From: Butyrivibrio sp. XPD2002
Lineage (GTDB): Bacteria > Bacillota > Clostridia > Lachnospirales > Lachnospiraceae
DNA: 64,000 nucleotides
NCBI RefSeq assembly: GCF_000423945.1
Contig: NZ_AUIY01000001.1
Coordinates: forward strand, 124,001 to 188,000
Direction of reading: 5' to 3'
Every line of letters starts with the position of its first letter. Within the stretch, counting starts at the first letter, position 1. Of this stretch, positions 37,175 to 46,752 are shown piece by piece. The notes under the pieces were generated by a model. The model did no database searches and had not been told where the DNA came from. It saw only the letters and a program-made list of their open reading frames with translations. A program made the translations under genes and the position numbers.

Positions 37175-38205
37175 TGGGGATCTTTTTAACAGTCTTGAAA
37201 ATAACAGGGCTAGTACTTTTGGGAATACTGGCGCTGTTATTACTGATAGTAATTTGTGTTCTGTTTGTTCCAATAAGATATAAGGCAGATGCGGTAATAG
37301 CGGAGACAGATCTCGAAAAGGGACCTTCGCTCATACTTGAAAATCTGACCGCAAATGCTTCATTTAGTTGGCTTTTACACCTTGTTCGGGGCGGAATAAA
37401 CTACCCTGAGTCAAAAGAGTTTACCGCAAAAGTATTATGTTTTACTGTTTTTCCTCCGAAAAAGAAAAAGGATGATGATTTAGAGAACGAGGATGATAAC
37501 GACTTTGAGGAGGATTCCTACGAACCCTCTGAAACCGGGTATGCGGAGGCTTTGGAGAAGGAAGAAGGCTTTGAAGCAAAGCCTGACAAGGAAGAGGATG
37601 GCGAAGAGGGAGCCGGTAAGGGCGATGCGATTCTTGAGGAGCCTGTAGAGGAAAAAGATAGCACAGAATCTGATATTAAAGAAGAAAATGCATCCTATGA
37701 TGAAGACTTTGATGATGACGATGATGGCAAAGACTTCTTCGAATTCCTTGGCGATATTTTTAATACAATAGGAAAAATAATAAAAATACCACAGGATGTA
37801 TTCAAAAAAATACAATATACAATATCTAGAATTTATGCTAAGATAAACATGGTTAAAAATACGCTATCTAACGACATTTTTAAGCGTGCTTTCGAGGTTA
37901 CCAAGAAGCAGATTTTCCGGGTTCTGAAAATGATATTGCCCAGGAAATTCAGTGCGGATTTTCTTGTGGGGACAAGCGATCCTACAATAACCGCAGATAT
38001 ACTGGCTGCTTACGGTGTTATGTATCCTGTACTTGTTAATAAGGTATTTCTTACTCCGGATTTTGAGAGGCAGATACTTGCAGGGAAAGTACATTTAAAG
38101 GGCAAGATAACCGTATTTACCATAGTTTGGGCTGCCGGAGTTCTCTATTTTAATAAGGACGTAAGGAAGACCTACAGACGTTTTAAGAAAATATTAGATT
38201 CATAA
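37174..38205 (+). CDS. DUF2953 domain membrane protein
   Basis: A 343-residue protein. An N-terminal membrane helix (about 5-32) is followed by a first beta-rich part (to about 100), then a very acidic low-complexity insert of Asp/Glu (about 100-190), and a DUF2953 part (about 230-340: SADFLVGTSDPTITADILAAYGVMYPV, then HLKGKITVFTIVWAAGVLY with another hydrophobic stretch). DUF2953 proteins commonly precede the sporulation gene ytfJ/gerW, as here. The function is unknown. The acidic insert could bind cations or act as a flexible spacer. Confidence 0.8.
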   Translation: MGIFLTVLKITGLVLLGILALLLLIVICVLFVPIRYKADAVIAETDLEKGPSLILENLTANASFSWLLHLVRGGINYPESKEFTAKVLCFTVFPPKKKKDDDLENEDDNDFEEDSYEPSETGYAEALEKEEGFEAKPDKEEDGEEGAGKGDAILEEPVEEKDSTESDIKEENASYDEDFDDDDDGKDFFEFLGDIFNTIGKIIKIPQDVFKKIQYTISRIYAKINMVKNTLSNDIFKRAFEVTKKQIFRVLKMILPRKFSADFLVGTSDPTITADILAAYGVMYPVLVNKVFLTPDFERQILAGKVHLKGKITVFTIVWAAGVLYFNKDVRKTYRRFKKILDS

Positions 38206-38220
38206 GTTGGGGAGTATTAT

Positions 38221-38619
38221 ATGGGAGATTCAAATTTTAATTCCGTTGTAGATTCTCTGATGGGCGGTATGAATAAGATTATGGGAGCCAAGACTGTAGT
38301 TGGAGAAGCTACTAAGGTTGGTGACACTATAATCGTTCCGCTGGTTGATGTGTCCTTTGGTGTAGGCGCAGGTGCCAGTGATGCCGACAAGAAGAATTCC
38401 GGAGCAGGCGGTTTTGCAGCCAAAATGTCGCCCAGTGCGGTTTTGGTAATCAAAAACGGTCAGACTAAGCTTGTTAATATCAAGAATCAGGATGCTGTTA
38501 CGAAAGTACTCGATCTTGTTCCTGATATAGCAGATCGCTTCATGAATCGCGGTAATGACATGATGGATGATGACAGCGCGGTAGATATTGCCTTTCCTGA
38601 AGATGAGAACCTGAGTTAA
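38221..38619 (+). CDS. ytfJ: GerW/YtfJ family sporulation protein
   Basis: A 132-residue GerW-family protein with the signatures VVGEATKVGDTIIVPLVDVSFGVGAGA and AKMSPSAVLVIKNGQTKLV. In Bacillus it is linked to spore germination and made in the forespore, but the family is also present in non-sporulating Clostridia. TTGGGGAG upstream supports the ATG. It follows DUF2953 by 15 bases. Confidence 0.9.
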   Translation: MGDSNFNSVVDSLMGGMNKIMGAKTVVGEATKVGDTIIVPLVDVSFGVGAGASDADKKNSGAGGFAAKMSPSAVLVIKNGQTKLVNIKNQDAVTKVLDLVPDIADRFMNRGNDMMDDDSAVDIAFPEDENLS

Positions 38620-38641
38620 TTTGTAGTATAGGGGGTTCCGT

Positions 38642-39175
38642 ATGGAAAAGTTTCTAAGTGAGGAAAGAATCGACAAGGCAACAGAGGAGGAGCTTCTCGA
38701 GATGAAGCTCTGGATCTACAAGGAGAGCCAGAGACTTGAGCAGGAGCAGCGCATTGTCGACACAAAGGTTGCTGAGATTGAGGACGAGATGAATAAGTTC
38801 CGTCAGAAATTTCAGTTTGAGAGAAGCCAGTTCGAGCATGATAAGCAGAAGTTCAAGGACGATCAGGCTCTCTTTGATCAGCAGATAGAGATTCTCAAGG
38901 ATGGCTTTGATAAGCTCAATGCTGACAGAAAGAAAATCGAGCGTGAACGGAAAAAGCTCGAACAGGAGAGAGGCTTCCTTCGTGAGGATGAGTACAGCAG
39001 AGCTGAATTTTTCTTCCAGGGCGTTAATTCTCTTTTAGCGCTCAAAAAGCGTTACAGGGATCTGATGAAAATCTATCATCCCGATAATATGTGCGGTGAT
39101 CACAGAGTCTGCGATATGATAAACGAGGAGTATAACATACTTCTCAGACAGTTTGATTCATATATGAAGGCCTGA
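38642..39175 (+). CDS. Coiled-coil protein with C-terminal J domain
   Basis: A 177-residue protein. Residues 10-120 are a nearly continuous charged coiled coil (EQEQRIVDTKVAEIEDEMNKF through KKIERERKKLEQERG). Residues of about 128-175 match helices II-III of a J domain with the HPD tripeptide at 146-148 (LMKIYHPDNMCG). J domains stimulate DnaK-type chaperones, so this may recruit DnaK to a coiled-coil partner or filament. It is not a standard DnaJ (no N-terminal J, no zinc region). It follows ytfJ by 22 bases with a GGGGG site. Confidence 0.72.
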   Translation: MEKFLSEERIDKATEEELLEMKLWIYKESQRLEQEQRIVDTKVAEIEDEMNKFRQKFQFERSQFEHDKQKFKDDQALFDQQIEILKDGFDKLNADRKKIERERKKLEQERGFLREDEYSRAEFFFQGVNSLLALKKRYRDLMKIYHPDNMCGDHRVCDMINEEYNILLRQFDSYMKA

Positions 39176-39209
39176 TTACAACTTAATATCAGCTGTAAAT
39201 AAATTTTGC

Positions 39210-39238
39210 TTGCATTTGCTCAACTTTTCTGTTATGAT
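39210..39238 (+). promoter_or_regulatory. Candidate rpmB promoter
   Basis: TATGAT at 39233-39238 with TTGCAT at 39210-39215 and a 17-base spacer, 87 bases upstream of rpmB. The -10 is good and the -35 weak. Confidence 0.45.
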
Positions 39239-39324
39239 ATCTCATGTTGCGAATATTTATTAGTGAAATTTATCTATTCGCGTGATGTATTTGATTAAAA
39301 TATGGCTTATAAGGAGGTGTCAAA

Positions 39325-39510
39325 GTGGCTAAGTGTGAAGTATGCGGCAAGAGCGTTCATTTCGGTAACAACGTAAGCCATTCCCATAGAAAGAGCAATA
39401 GAATCTGGAATGCTAACGTACATAAGGTTGCTGTTAAGGTTAACGGTGGAACAAAGAGAATGAACGTTTGCACAAGCTGTCTCAGATCAAAAAAGGTTGA
39501 GCGTGCTTAA
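39325..39510 (+). CDS. rpmB: Large ribosomal subunit protein bL28, zinc-binding form
   Basis: A 61-residue bL28 with CEVCG near the N-terminus and CTSC near the C-terminus, the four cysteines of the zinc-binding (C+) type. GNNVSHSHRKSNRIWNANV is the conserved core. It starts with GTG at 39325 after AGGAGG. It is monocistronic, with a promoter candidate and terminator on either side. Confidence 0.96.
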   Translation: MAKCEVCGKSVHFGNNVSHSHRKSNRIWNANVHKVAVKVNGGTKRMNVCTSCLRSKKVERA

Positions 39511-39530
39511 TTCATTAAGATTTGATTATT

Positions 39531-39559
39531 AAAGGATTCACTGAGGTGAGTCCTTTTTT
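39531..39559 (+). terminator. Terminator after rpmB
   Basis: AAAGGATTCAC (39531-39541) pairs with GTGAGTCCTTT (39546-39556), one T-G wobble, loop TGAG; the T-run extends to 39559. Confidence 0.8.
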
Positions 39560-39584
39560 ACTTCTATTTTTTGCACAATTAGTT

Positions 39585-39590
39585 TATAAT
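39585..39590 (+). promoter_or_regulatory. Candidate -10 box for the asp23-fakA-recG unit
   Basis: A perfect TATAAT at 39585-39590, 32 bases before the Asp23-family start. No good -35 is visible at 16-18 bases spacing (TTCTAT at 39562-39567), so this is tentative. Confidence 0.35.
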
Positions 39591-39621
39591 CTCTTATATG
39601 CAATTTTAATGGAGGTGTAGT

Positions 39622-39984
39622 ATGAAGTCTACTTCAATGAATACCCATATGGGCAGTATCGCAATAGATAATGAAGTAATTGCTCAGTATGCAGGGGCTG
39701 TTGCCAATGAATGCTTTGGTATCGTCGGCATGGCTAATGTAAATGTTGCTGAGGGACTTGTTAGTCTTTTAAAGAAGGACAACATCAAAAGAGGAATTAA
39801 TGTTACTGTTGGTCCTAATAGAAAGCTCACTCTTGATTTTCATGTAATTATCGCTTACGGCGTGAGCATTTCAGCTGTTACCGACAATCTGATAGATAAT
39901 GTTAAGTACAAGGTTGAGGAATTCACCGGCCTTGAAATTGAGAAGATAAACATCTTCGTTGAAGGCGTTCGCGTCATCGACTAA
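39622..39984 (+). CDS. Asp23/Gls24 family protein (YloU-like)
   Basis: A 120-residue Asp23-domain protein: GSIAIDNEVIAQYAGAVANECFGIVGMA at the start and KVEEFTGLEIEKINIFVEGVRV at the end. In Firmicutes this family sits directly upstream of the fatty acid kinase FakA gene, as here, and is linked to envelope stress or membrane lipid homeostasis. AATGGAGGTG precedes the ATG. Confidence 0.92.
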   Translation: MKSTSMNTHMGSIAIDNEVIAQYAGAVANECFGIVGMANVNVAEGLVSLLKKDNIKRGINVTVGPNRKLTLDFHVIIAYGVSISAVTDNLIDNVKYKVEEFTGLEIEKINIFVEGVRVID

Positions 39985-40005
39985 GGTTCAAGGAGGGTAA
40001 GAATT

Positions 40006-41784
40006 TTGAGTAACACATTAAAAGCGTCTGATATAAAAAAGATGTTTCTTGCGGGCGCTAGTAATTTGAATGCGAAAAAAGAATGGATCAATGAGCTTAA
40101 TGTATTCCCTGTTCCCGATGGAGATACAGGTACGAATATGACAATGACCATCATGTCTGCAGCTAAGGATGTAAAGGCACTTCCTGATGATGTAGATATG
40201 GGAACACTTTCTAAGAATATCTATTCTGGTGCCATGAGAGGTGCAAGAGGTAATTCCGGTGTTATCCTTTCACAGCTCCTTAGAGGTTTTACAAAGGGCA
40301 TTCGTGATTACGAAGAGCTTGATGCAGCAATTATCGCTGATTCCTTTGATAAGGCTGTTGAGACTGCGTATAAGGCAGTTATGAAGCCTAAGGAAGGTAC
40401 TATTCTTACAGTTGCCAAGGGCGTGGCTGAGAGAGCTATGGAGCTCTCCAAGGAAGGTGCTGAGGAACTTGCTCCTTACTTTGAAGAAGTTATCAAATAT
40501 GGTGATGAGGTTCTTGCCAAGACTCCTGAGATGCTTCCTGTATTAAAGCAGGCAGGCGTTGTTGATTCAGGCGGACAGGGACTTATGCAGGTCCTTAAGG
40601 GCGCTGTTGACGCATTCCTTGGCAAAGAGGTTGATTATACTGTTGATGAAGCTGCAGCAACACCTGTTGCAAGCAGAGCCAAGGCAGAAGCTGAGGTTGA
40701 TATTAAGTTCGGTTACTGTACTGAGTTTATCGTTCTTCTTAACAAGCCTCTTAATGTTAAGCAGGAGATTGACTTCAAGGCATTCCTTGAATCGATCGGT
40801 GACAGTATCGTAATGGTTGCTGACGACGAGATCTGCAAGGTTCACGTTCATTCCAATGATCCCGGACTTGCTATTCAGAGAGCTCTTATGTATGGTCAGC
40901 TTTCCAATATGAAGATTGATAATATGCGTATGGAGCACCGTGAGAAGCTCTTCCATGAGCAGCAGAACGGCGTATACGCTGAGATTGAAACTGAGATCAA
41001 CGGTGCTGCTGAGTCTACACCTACCTATAGTGCAGGTGATGACATTCCGCTTAAGGAGAGCGCTACAGGTGCAGCTAAGGAAGAAGAGCCTAAGTTTGTA
41101 AATTCAGAGCACAAGGAAATCGGCTTTGTTGCTGTATGTGCAGGTGATGGACTTGCTGAGATCTTCAGAGGACTTGGCGTTGACTATGTAATCGAAGGCG
41201 GTCAGACCATGAATCCCAGCACAGAGGACATTTTCGAAGCTGCTGAGAAGGTTGACGCTGATACAGTATTTGTACTTCCTAACAATAAGAACATCATTCT
41301 TGCTGCTAACCAGGCTAAGATATTGATGGAGGATAAGGGTGAGAATAAGGAAATCATTGTTATTCCTACCAAGACTGTTCCTCAGGGTATCACAGCTGCA
41401 ATCAACTTCATGCCCGGCGTTTCCGCTAAGGAAAATGAAGAAGGCATGGTAGAAGCAATAACAACTGTTAAGACAGGTGAAGTTACCTACGCTGTTCGTG
41501 ACACTATGATCGATAATGTTACAATCAAGCAGGGTGACTACATGGGAATCGGCGATAGCGGAATCCTTGGTGTCGGCGGTGATATTGCTGAAGTAACTGA
41601 GATGATCGTTGATAAGATCGCAGATGATACTACTGAGCTTATCAGCTTATACTATGGTTCAGATATTAAACAGGAAGAGGCTGATGCTCTCTGCGAGAGT
41701 ATTACTTCCAAGTTCCCCAACTGTGATGTTGAGGTTCAGTATGGTGGTCAGCCGATTTACTATTATATTGTGAGTGCGGAGTAA
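40006..41784 (+). CDS. fakA: Fatty acid kinase catalytic subunit FakA (DAK2/DegV-like)
   Basis: A 592-residue protein that phosphorylates fatty acids held by a FakB (DegV) protein. The N-terminal DAK2 nucleotide-binding domain has the Mg-ATP aspartates in VPDGDTGTNMTMT and GARGNSGVILSQLLRGF. The middle domain (about 225-320) includes HVHSNDPG. An acidic, variable linker (about 330-370) leads to a C-terminal DegV-like domain (about 375-590). It starts with TTG at 40006 after GGAGGG. A DegV-family gene at 43919 is a possible FakB partner; recG lies between. Confidence 0.9.
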   Translation: MSNTLKASDIKKMFLAGASNLNAKKEWINELNVFPVPDGDTGTNMTMTIMSAAKDVKALPDDVDMGTLSKNIYSGAMRGARGNSGVILSQLLRGFTKGIRDYEELDAAIIADSFDKAVETAYKAVMKPKEGTILTVAKGVAERAMELSKEGAEELAPYFEEVIKYGDEVLAKTPEMLPVLKQAGVVDSGGQGLMQVLKGAVDAFLGKEVDYTVDEAAATPVASRAKAEAEVDIKFGYCTEFIVLLNKPLNVKQEIDFKAFLESIGDSIVMVADDEICKVHVHSNDPGLAIQRALMYGQLSNMKIDNMRMEHREKLFHEQQNGVYAEIETEINGAAESTPTYSAGDDIPLKESATGAAKEEEPKFVNSEHKEIGFVAVCAGDGLAEIFRGLGVDYVIEGGQTMNPSTEDIFEAAEKVDADTVFVLPNNKNIILAANQAKILMEDKGENKEIIVIPTKTVPQGITAAINFMPGVSAKENEEGMVEAITTVKTGEVTYAVRDTMIDNVTIKQGDYMGIGDSGILGVGGDIAEVTEMIVDKIADDTTELISLYYGSDIKQEEADALCESITSKFPNCDVEVQYGGQPIYYYIVSAE

Positions 41785-41785
41785 G

Positions 41786-43852
41786 ATGACGGGTAGAAAA
41801 AATCCATCATTAATTGAACATGTATCTACTTTAAAGGGCGTTGGCGATAAAAGCAGCGCCCTTTTTGAAAAGTGCGGAATTAAAACCGTGCAGGATCTGC
41901 TTCTGTATTTTCCAAGGGACTATGACATCTGTAAGGAAATAAGGAATGTCTCTGATCTTGTTCCGGGAGAAATAAGTGCTGTAAGAGTTACGCCTTCATC
42001 CAATATTGCTGTGAAGAAGGTTAGAAACTTAAGTATTCTCACCTTTAAGGCATCCGATGCGACAGGTGAAATACAGATCACTTATTTCAACATGCCTTTC
42101 ATGAGAAATAATATTAAACCCGGGCATTATTATGTCTTTAGAGGACTTATTCAGAGAAAGGGCCGCGGCTATGTAATAGAGCAGCCAAAGATGTACAAGA
42201 CTGAGGATTATATGGAAATAATGGGCTCAATGCAGCCCAAGTATCCTCTTGTAAAGGGACTTTCCAATCAGCTTATCATTAAGACTATGAAGCAGGCTAT
42301 TCCCAGTACTCCATATTTGGAGGAGATGCTTCCTTCCTATATTCGCGACAAGATGAAGCTGATGAATTTTTCGGAAGCAGTAAGGAAGATTCATTTCCCT
42401 CTTAATATGGAGGCCTTTACAGAGGCAAGGAAGAGAATTGCCTTTAATGAAATTCTGCAGTTTATATTAAAGCTCAGATTCCTTAAAAGGGAAGAGGATG
42501 TTTCCATAAATGATTACGTCTATAATTCATCTGATTTCTCAGATGGACTTATTGAAAAGCTTCCCTATAAGCTGACCGGTAAACAGATGTCTATCTGGGA
42601 TGAGATTAAAAATGACCTTGAGGGCGAGCATGTAATGAACAGGCTTATTCAGGGTGATGTTGGCTCCGGCAAGACTATTCTTGCGTTTTTATCACTTTTA
42701 TTTACTGCTGAAAATGGCTATCAGGGTGCAATAATGGCGCCTACCGAGGTCCTTGCAAGGCAGCACTACGAGTCATTTGTGGAGATGGCGAAGGAGTACG
42801 GGCTTCCTCTAAAGCCGGTACTGCTTGTGGGCTCTTTAACTGCCAAGGAAAAGAGAATTGCCCAGGAGAGCATAGAGAGCGGCGAAGTTAACTGCATAGT
42901 CGGAACAAATGCTCTTATTCAGGAAAAGGTATCCTACAAGAATCTTGCCCTGGTTATAACAGACGAGCAGCACAGATTCGGTGTTAAGCAAAGAGAACAA
43001 CTCTCTGAAAAAGGAAAAAATACTCATATCTTAGCAATGAGTGCAACACCCATTCCGAGAACACTGGCTATTATCCTGTACGGAGACCTTCACATCTCTG
43101 TTCTTGATGAGATGCCTATAGGAAGAATACCTATTAAGAACTGCGTAGTTGGTACGGAGTACAGACCTACAGCTTATAAATTCATAGCTGATCAGATATC
43201 AAAGGGGCATCAGGCTTATGTAATATGTCCAATGGTTGAAGAGGGTGAGATGGACGGTGTCGAGAATGTCACCGACTATACAGATAAGCTAAAAGACGCA
43301 ATGCCATCTAATATAAGGATTGGTACGCTCCACGGAAAGATGAGGCCCTCTGAAAAAGAAAAGATAATGGCAGAGTTTGCTGCGGGTAATATAGATGTTC
43401 TTGTTTCCACGACGGTTATAGAGGTAGGTATTAACGTTCCTAATGCAACTGTAATGATGATCGAGAATTCCGAAAGATTTGGCCTTGCTCAGTTACATCA
43501 GCTTCGCGGAAGAGTCGGAAGAGGAAAAGCTCAGTCATACTGCATTTTCATTAATACCTCAGGACGCGAGGAGGCAAAGGAGCGTCTTGATATCATGAAT
43601 CATTCAAATGACGGTTTTAAGATTGCAGAGGAGGACTTAAAACAGAGAGGTCCCGGTGACCTTTTTGGTATAAGACAAAGCGGAGAGATGTCCTTCCATG
43701 TGGCAGATATTTATCAGGATGCTGCTCTTATAAGAGAGGCGGCAAGCCTTGCAGATACGCTGCTTTCAGAGGATCCGGACCTCATAATGGAAGAAAATGC
43801 ACCGCTTAAGGAGTGGCTTTCCTCAAATTTATTTGACTTTACGGCTTTATAA
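41786..43852 (+). CDS. recG: ATP-dependent DNA helicase RecG
   Basis: A 688-residue superfamily 2 helicase that reverses stalled replication forks and processes branched DNA. It has an N-terminal wedge/OB domain (about 50-150), Walker A GDVGSGKT, motif II DEQH (ITDEQHRFG), motif III SATPIPRTL, motif V/VI VIEVGINVPNA and QLHQLRGRVGRG, and the C-terminal TRG-like region ending near LKQRGPGDLFGIRQSG. ATG at 41786 is favoured; a GTG at 41774 would overlap fakA. With ruvAB and recU, most of the Holliday-junction machinery is in this window. Confidence 0.95.
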   Translation: MTGRKNPSLIEHVSTLKGVGDKSSALFEKCGIKTVQDLLLYFPRDYDICKEIRNVSDLVPGEISAVRVTPSSNIAVKKVRNLSILTFKASDATGEIQITYFNMPFMRNNIKPGHYYVFRGLIQRKGRGYVIEQPKMYKTEDYMEIMGSMQPKYPLVKGLSNQLIIKTMKQAIPSTPYLEEMLPSYIRDKMKLMNFSEAVRKIHFPLNMEAFTEARKRIAFNEILQFILKLRFLKREEDVSINDYVYNSSDFSDGLIEKLPYKLTGKQMSIWDEIKNDLEGEHVMNRLIQGDVGSGKTILAFLSLLFTAENGYQGAIMAPTEVLARQHYESFVEMAKEYGLPLKPVLLVGSLTAKEKRIAQESIESGEVNCIVGTNALIQEKVSYKNLALVITDEQHRFGVKQREQLSEKGKNTHILAMSATPIPRTLAIILYGDLHISVLDEMPIGRIPIKNCVVGTEYRPTAYKFIADQISKGHQAYVICPMVEEGEMDGVENVTDYTDKLKDAMPSNIRIGTLHGKMRPSEKEKIMAEFAAGNIDVLVSTTVIEVGINVPNATVMMIENSERFGLAQLHQLRGRVGRGKAQSYCIFINTSGREEAKERLDIMNHSNDGFKIAEEDLKQRGPGDLFGIRQSGEMSFHVADIYQDAALIREAASLADTLLSEDPDLIMEENAPLKEWLSSNLFDFTAL

Positions 43853-43918
43853 AAGTAAAATTTAGTAGAGTATGTGTTCGACTAATACAATATATAGTGT
43901 ACTTACATGGAGGAAAAC

Positions 43919-44788
43919 ATGTCAAAAGTTGCAATCATAACTGATACAAACAGCGGAATTATGCCTGCTGAGGGAGAGGCTTTAGGTATCAAGGTAATAC
44001 CTACGCCCTTTATGATTGATGGTGTTGAATATTTAGAAGGCATTAATCTTACTCAGGAGGACTTCTTTAAGAAGCTTGCTGAGGGAGCTGATGTTTCAAC
44101 AAGTCAGCCCAGCCCGGGATCCACTCTTGAGCTGTGGGATGAGATGCTTAAGGAATATGATGAGATAGTTTATATACCGCTCAGTAGTGGCCTTTCAAGC
44201 TCTTGCCAGACTGCTACGATGCTCGCTGCCGATGATTACGAGAATAAGGTTTTCGTAGTTAACAATCAGCGTATCTCCGTAACAATGAGACAGTCTGTTC
44301 TTGATGCTGTAGAGATGCGTGACAAGGGCATGAACGGTAAAGAGATAAAGGAAAAGCTCGAAGAGGTTAAGTTTGAATCAAGTATTTACATTATGCTTGA
44401 TACACTTTATTACCTCAAAAAGGGCGGAAGAATAACACCGGCTGCTGCAGCCCTTGGTACACTGCTTAAGCTTAAGCCTGTTCTTCAGATTCAGGGGGAG
44501 AAGCTTGATGCGTTTGCGAAGGCAAGAACTGCAACACAGGGTAAGAATATTATGATAAACGCTATGCTCGCTGATTTTGAAAACAGATTCGGCGGAATTG
44601 ATGCACATGATGTTCACCTTAGCGGTGCTTATTCATACGATCTTGAAAAAGCAAATGAATTTAAGAGCGAGGTAGAGGCTGCATTCCCCGGCTATCAGAT
44701 GCATATGGATCCCCTTTCACTGGTGGTTTCATGTCACATCGGACCCGGAGCACTTGCAATAGCTGCCTCCAGAAAAGTTCATGTTTGA
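43919..44788 (+). CDS. DegV family fatty-acid-binding protein (FakB-like)
   Basis: A 289-residue DegV protein: AIITDTNSGI at the start, TSQPSPGSTLELWDEML, and PLSSGLSSSCQTA, which holds the fatty acid carboxylate in characterised members. The middle LDTLYYLKKGGRITPAAAALG and the C-terminal HIGPGALAIA complete the family pattern. It should bind a fatty acid and present it to FakA, encoded about 2 kb upstream. ATG at 43919 is chosen because an earlier ATG (43907) overlaps the GGAGG site at 43909-43913. Confidence 0.9.
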   Translation: MSKVAIITDTNSGIMPAEGEALGIKVIPTPFMIDGVEYLEGINLTQEDFFKKLAEGADVSTSQPSPGSTLELWDEMLKEYDEIVYIPLSSGLSSSCQTATMLAADDYENKVFVVNNQRISVTMRQSVLDAVEMRDKGMNGKEIKEKLEEVKFESSIYIMLDTLYYLKKGGRITPAAAALGTLLKLKPVLQIQGEKLDAFAKARTATQGKNIMINAMLADFENRFGGIDAHDVHLSGAYSYDLEKANEFKSEVEAAFPGYQMHMDPLSLVVSCHIGPGALAIAASRKVHV

Positions 44789-44824
44789 GTGTAAGAAAAA
44801 GTTTTAGTAAGGTTGGGGAGTTTT

Positions 44825-46747
44825 ATGTCAACAAATAATAACTATGATGCGTCGAGCATTACAGTTTTAGAGGGGCTCGAAGCTGTAAGAATGAGACCCG
44901 GTATGTATATCGGAAGTGTTTCAACAAGGGGACTTAATCACCTTGTCTACGAGATTGTAGACAATGCAGTTGATGAACATCTTGCCGGTCACTGTTCTCA
45001 GATAACGGTTACACTTAATCCTGACGGAAGTGCGACCATTGAGGATAATGGACGAGGCATTCCTGTTGGTATGCACGCTAAGGGAATTACCGCTGAGCGA
45101 GTAGTTCTCACTATGCTACATGCCGGAGGTAAGTTCGATAATAATGCATATAAGACCAGTGGTGGTCTTCACGGTGTTGGTTCATCTGTTGTTAACGCTT
45201 TGTCTACCTGGCTTAAGGTTCAGATAAGGACTGACGGTCAGATCTATGAAGATGCCTACGAGAGAGGCGTTCCCACAGTAGAGCTTAAAAACGGGCTGCT
45301 TGAGCCTGTAGGTAAGACGAGAGATCATGGTACAACCATTTCTTTCCTTCCTGATCCTACTATATTTGAGAAGACACGCTTCAGAGAGGAGGATATAAAA
45401 TCCAGACTCCATGAGACTGCCTATCTTAATCCCGAGCTTACTATCATCTATATAGATGACAGACCGGGCACTGAGGAATATATCGAGTTCCACGAGCCTG
45501 AGGGAATCACCGGATTTATCAGAGATATGAATAAATCCAAGGAAGCCGTTACAGATGTGATTTTCTACAGCGGTGAGATGGATGGTGTTTCCGTAGATGT
45601 GGCTTTTCAGTATGTTAATGAATTCCATGAAAATATACTTGGTTTTTGTAACAACATTTATAATGCCGAGGGTGGTACACACCTCACCGGCTTTAAAACC
45701 ATGTTTACCAATATTATCAATCAGTACGCAAGAGAGATTGGTGTCCTGAAAGGAAAGGATAGCAACTTTAACGGAACTGATGTAAGAAACGGCATGACAG
45801 CTGTTGTCAGCATTAAGCACCCGGATCCCAGATTTGAAGGTCAGACCAAGACCAAGCTGGATAACCAGGACGCTGCCAAGATCGTGTCACAGATTACAGG
45901 TGATGAGGTTACACGTTTCTTTGACCGTAACCTTGAGATATTAAAATCAATAATCGGCTGTGCTGAGAAGGCTGCCAAGATCAGAAAAACAGAAGAGAAG
46001 GCAAAGACAAATCTTCTTACAAAGCAGAAGTATTCATTCGATTCAAATGGTAAGCTTGCCAACTGTATAAGTAAGGATGCTTCCAAATGCGAGATCTTTA
46101 TCGTAGAGGGAGATTCTGCGGGAGGTAGTGCCAAGATGGCAAGAAACAGAGAGTTTCAGGCTATTCTTCCTATCAGAGGTAAGATCCTTAACGTTGAGAA
46201 GGCCAGCATAGATAAGATTCTTGCAAATGCCGAGATCAAGACAATGATCAACGCCTTTGGCTGTGGCTTCTCAGAGGGCTATGGTAATGACTTCGACATC
46301 TCCAAGCTTCGCTATGACAAGATAGTAATCATGGCCGATGCCGATGTCGATGGTGCGCATATTGCGACACTTCTTCTTACTCTGTTCTATAGATTCATGC
46401 CCGAACTTATTTTTGAGGGCCATGTTTATATAGCTATGCCGCCTCTTTACAAGGCGATGCCCAGCAGAGGTAAGGAAGAATATCTCTACGATGATGCAGC
46501 TCTTGAGAGATATCGTAAGAATCACAAGGGACCCTTCACACTTCAGAGATATAAGGGTCTTGGTGAGATGGATCCTCAGCAGCTTTGGGAGACAACACTT
46601 GATCCCGAAAACAGAATGATGAGACTTGTTGAGATCGAGGATGCCAAGATGGCTTCACATATGACGGAGCTCCTCATGGGTAATGAGGTTCCGCCGAGAC
46701 GAGACTTTATACACCAGCACGCTACAGACGCTGAACTGGATATTTAA
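44825..46747 (+). CDS. parE: Type IIA topoisomerase B subunit, probably ParE
   Basis: A 640-residue ATPase subunit. GHKL motifs VYEIVDNAVDEHLAG, EDNGRGIPVG and GGLHGVGSSVVNALS are present, followed by the transducer domain and the TOPRIM domain with EGDSAGGSAK and the DADVDGAHI acidic cluster. The C-terminus ends HATDAELDI. It pairs with the A subunit gene 41 bases downstream. Gyrase and topoisomerase IV B subunits are hard to tell apart. The lack of a GyrA box in the partner favours topoisomerase IV. ATG at 44825, after GGTTGGGGAG, is chosen over TTG 44813. Confidence 0.82.
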   Translation: MSTNNNYDASSITVLEGLEAVRMRPGMYIGSVSTRGLNHLVYEIVDNAVDEHLAGHCSQITVTLNPDGSATIEDNGRGIPVGMHAKGITAERVVLTMLHAGGKFDNNAYKTSGGLHGVGSSVVNALSTWLKVQIRTDGQIYEDAYERGVPTVELKNGLLEPVGKTRDHGTTISFLPDPTIFEKTRFREEDIKSRLHETAYLNPELTIIYIDDRPGTEEYIEFHEPEGITGFIRDMNKSKEAVTDVIFYSGEMDGVSVDVAFQYVNEFHENILGFCNNIYNAEGGTHLTGFKTMFTNIINQYAREIGVLKGKDSNFNGTDVRNGMTAVVSIKHPDPRFEGQTKTKLDNQDAAKIVSQITGDEVTRFFDRNLEILKSIIGCAEKAAKIRKTEEKAKTNLLTKQKYSFDSNGKLANCISKDASKCEIFIVEGDSAGGSAKMARNREFQAILPIRGKILNVEKASIDKILANAEIKTMINAFGCGFSEGYGNDFDISKLRYDKIVIMADADVDGAHIATLLLTLFYRFMPELIFEGHVYIAMPPLYKAMPSRGKEEYLYDDAALERYRKNHKGPFTLQRYKGLGEMDPQQLWETTLDPENRMMRLVEIEDAKMASHMTELLMGNEVPPRRDFIHQHATDAELDI

Positions 46748-46752
46748 ATCAA

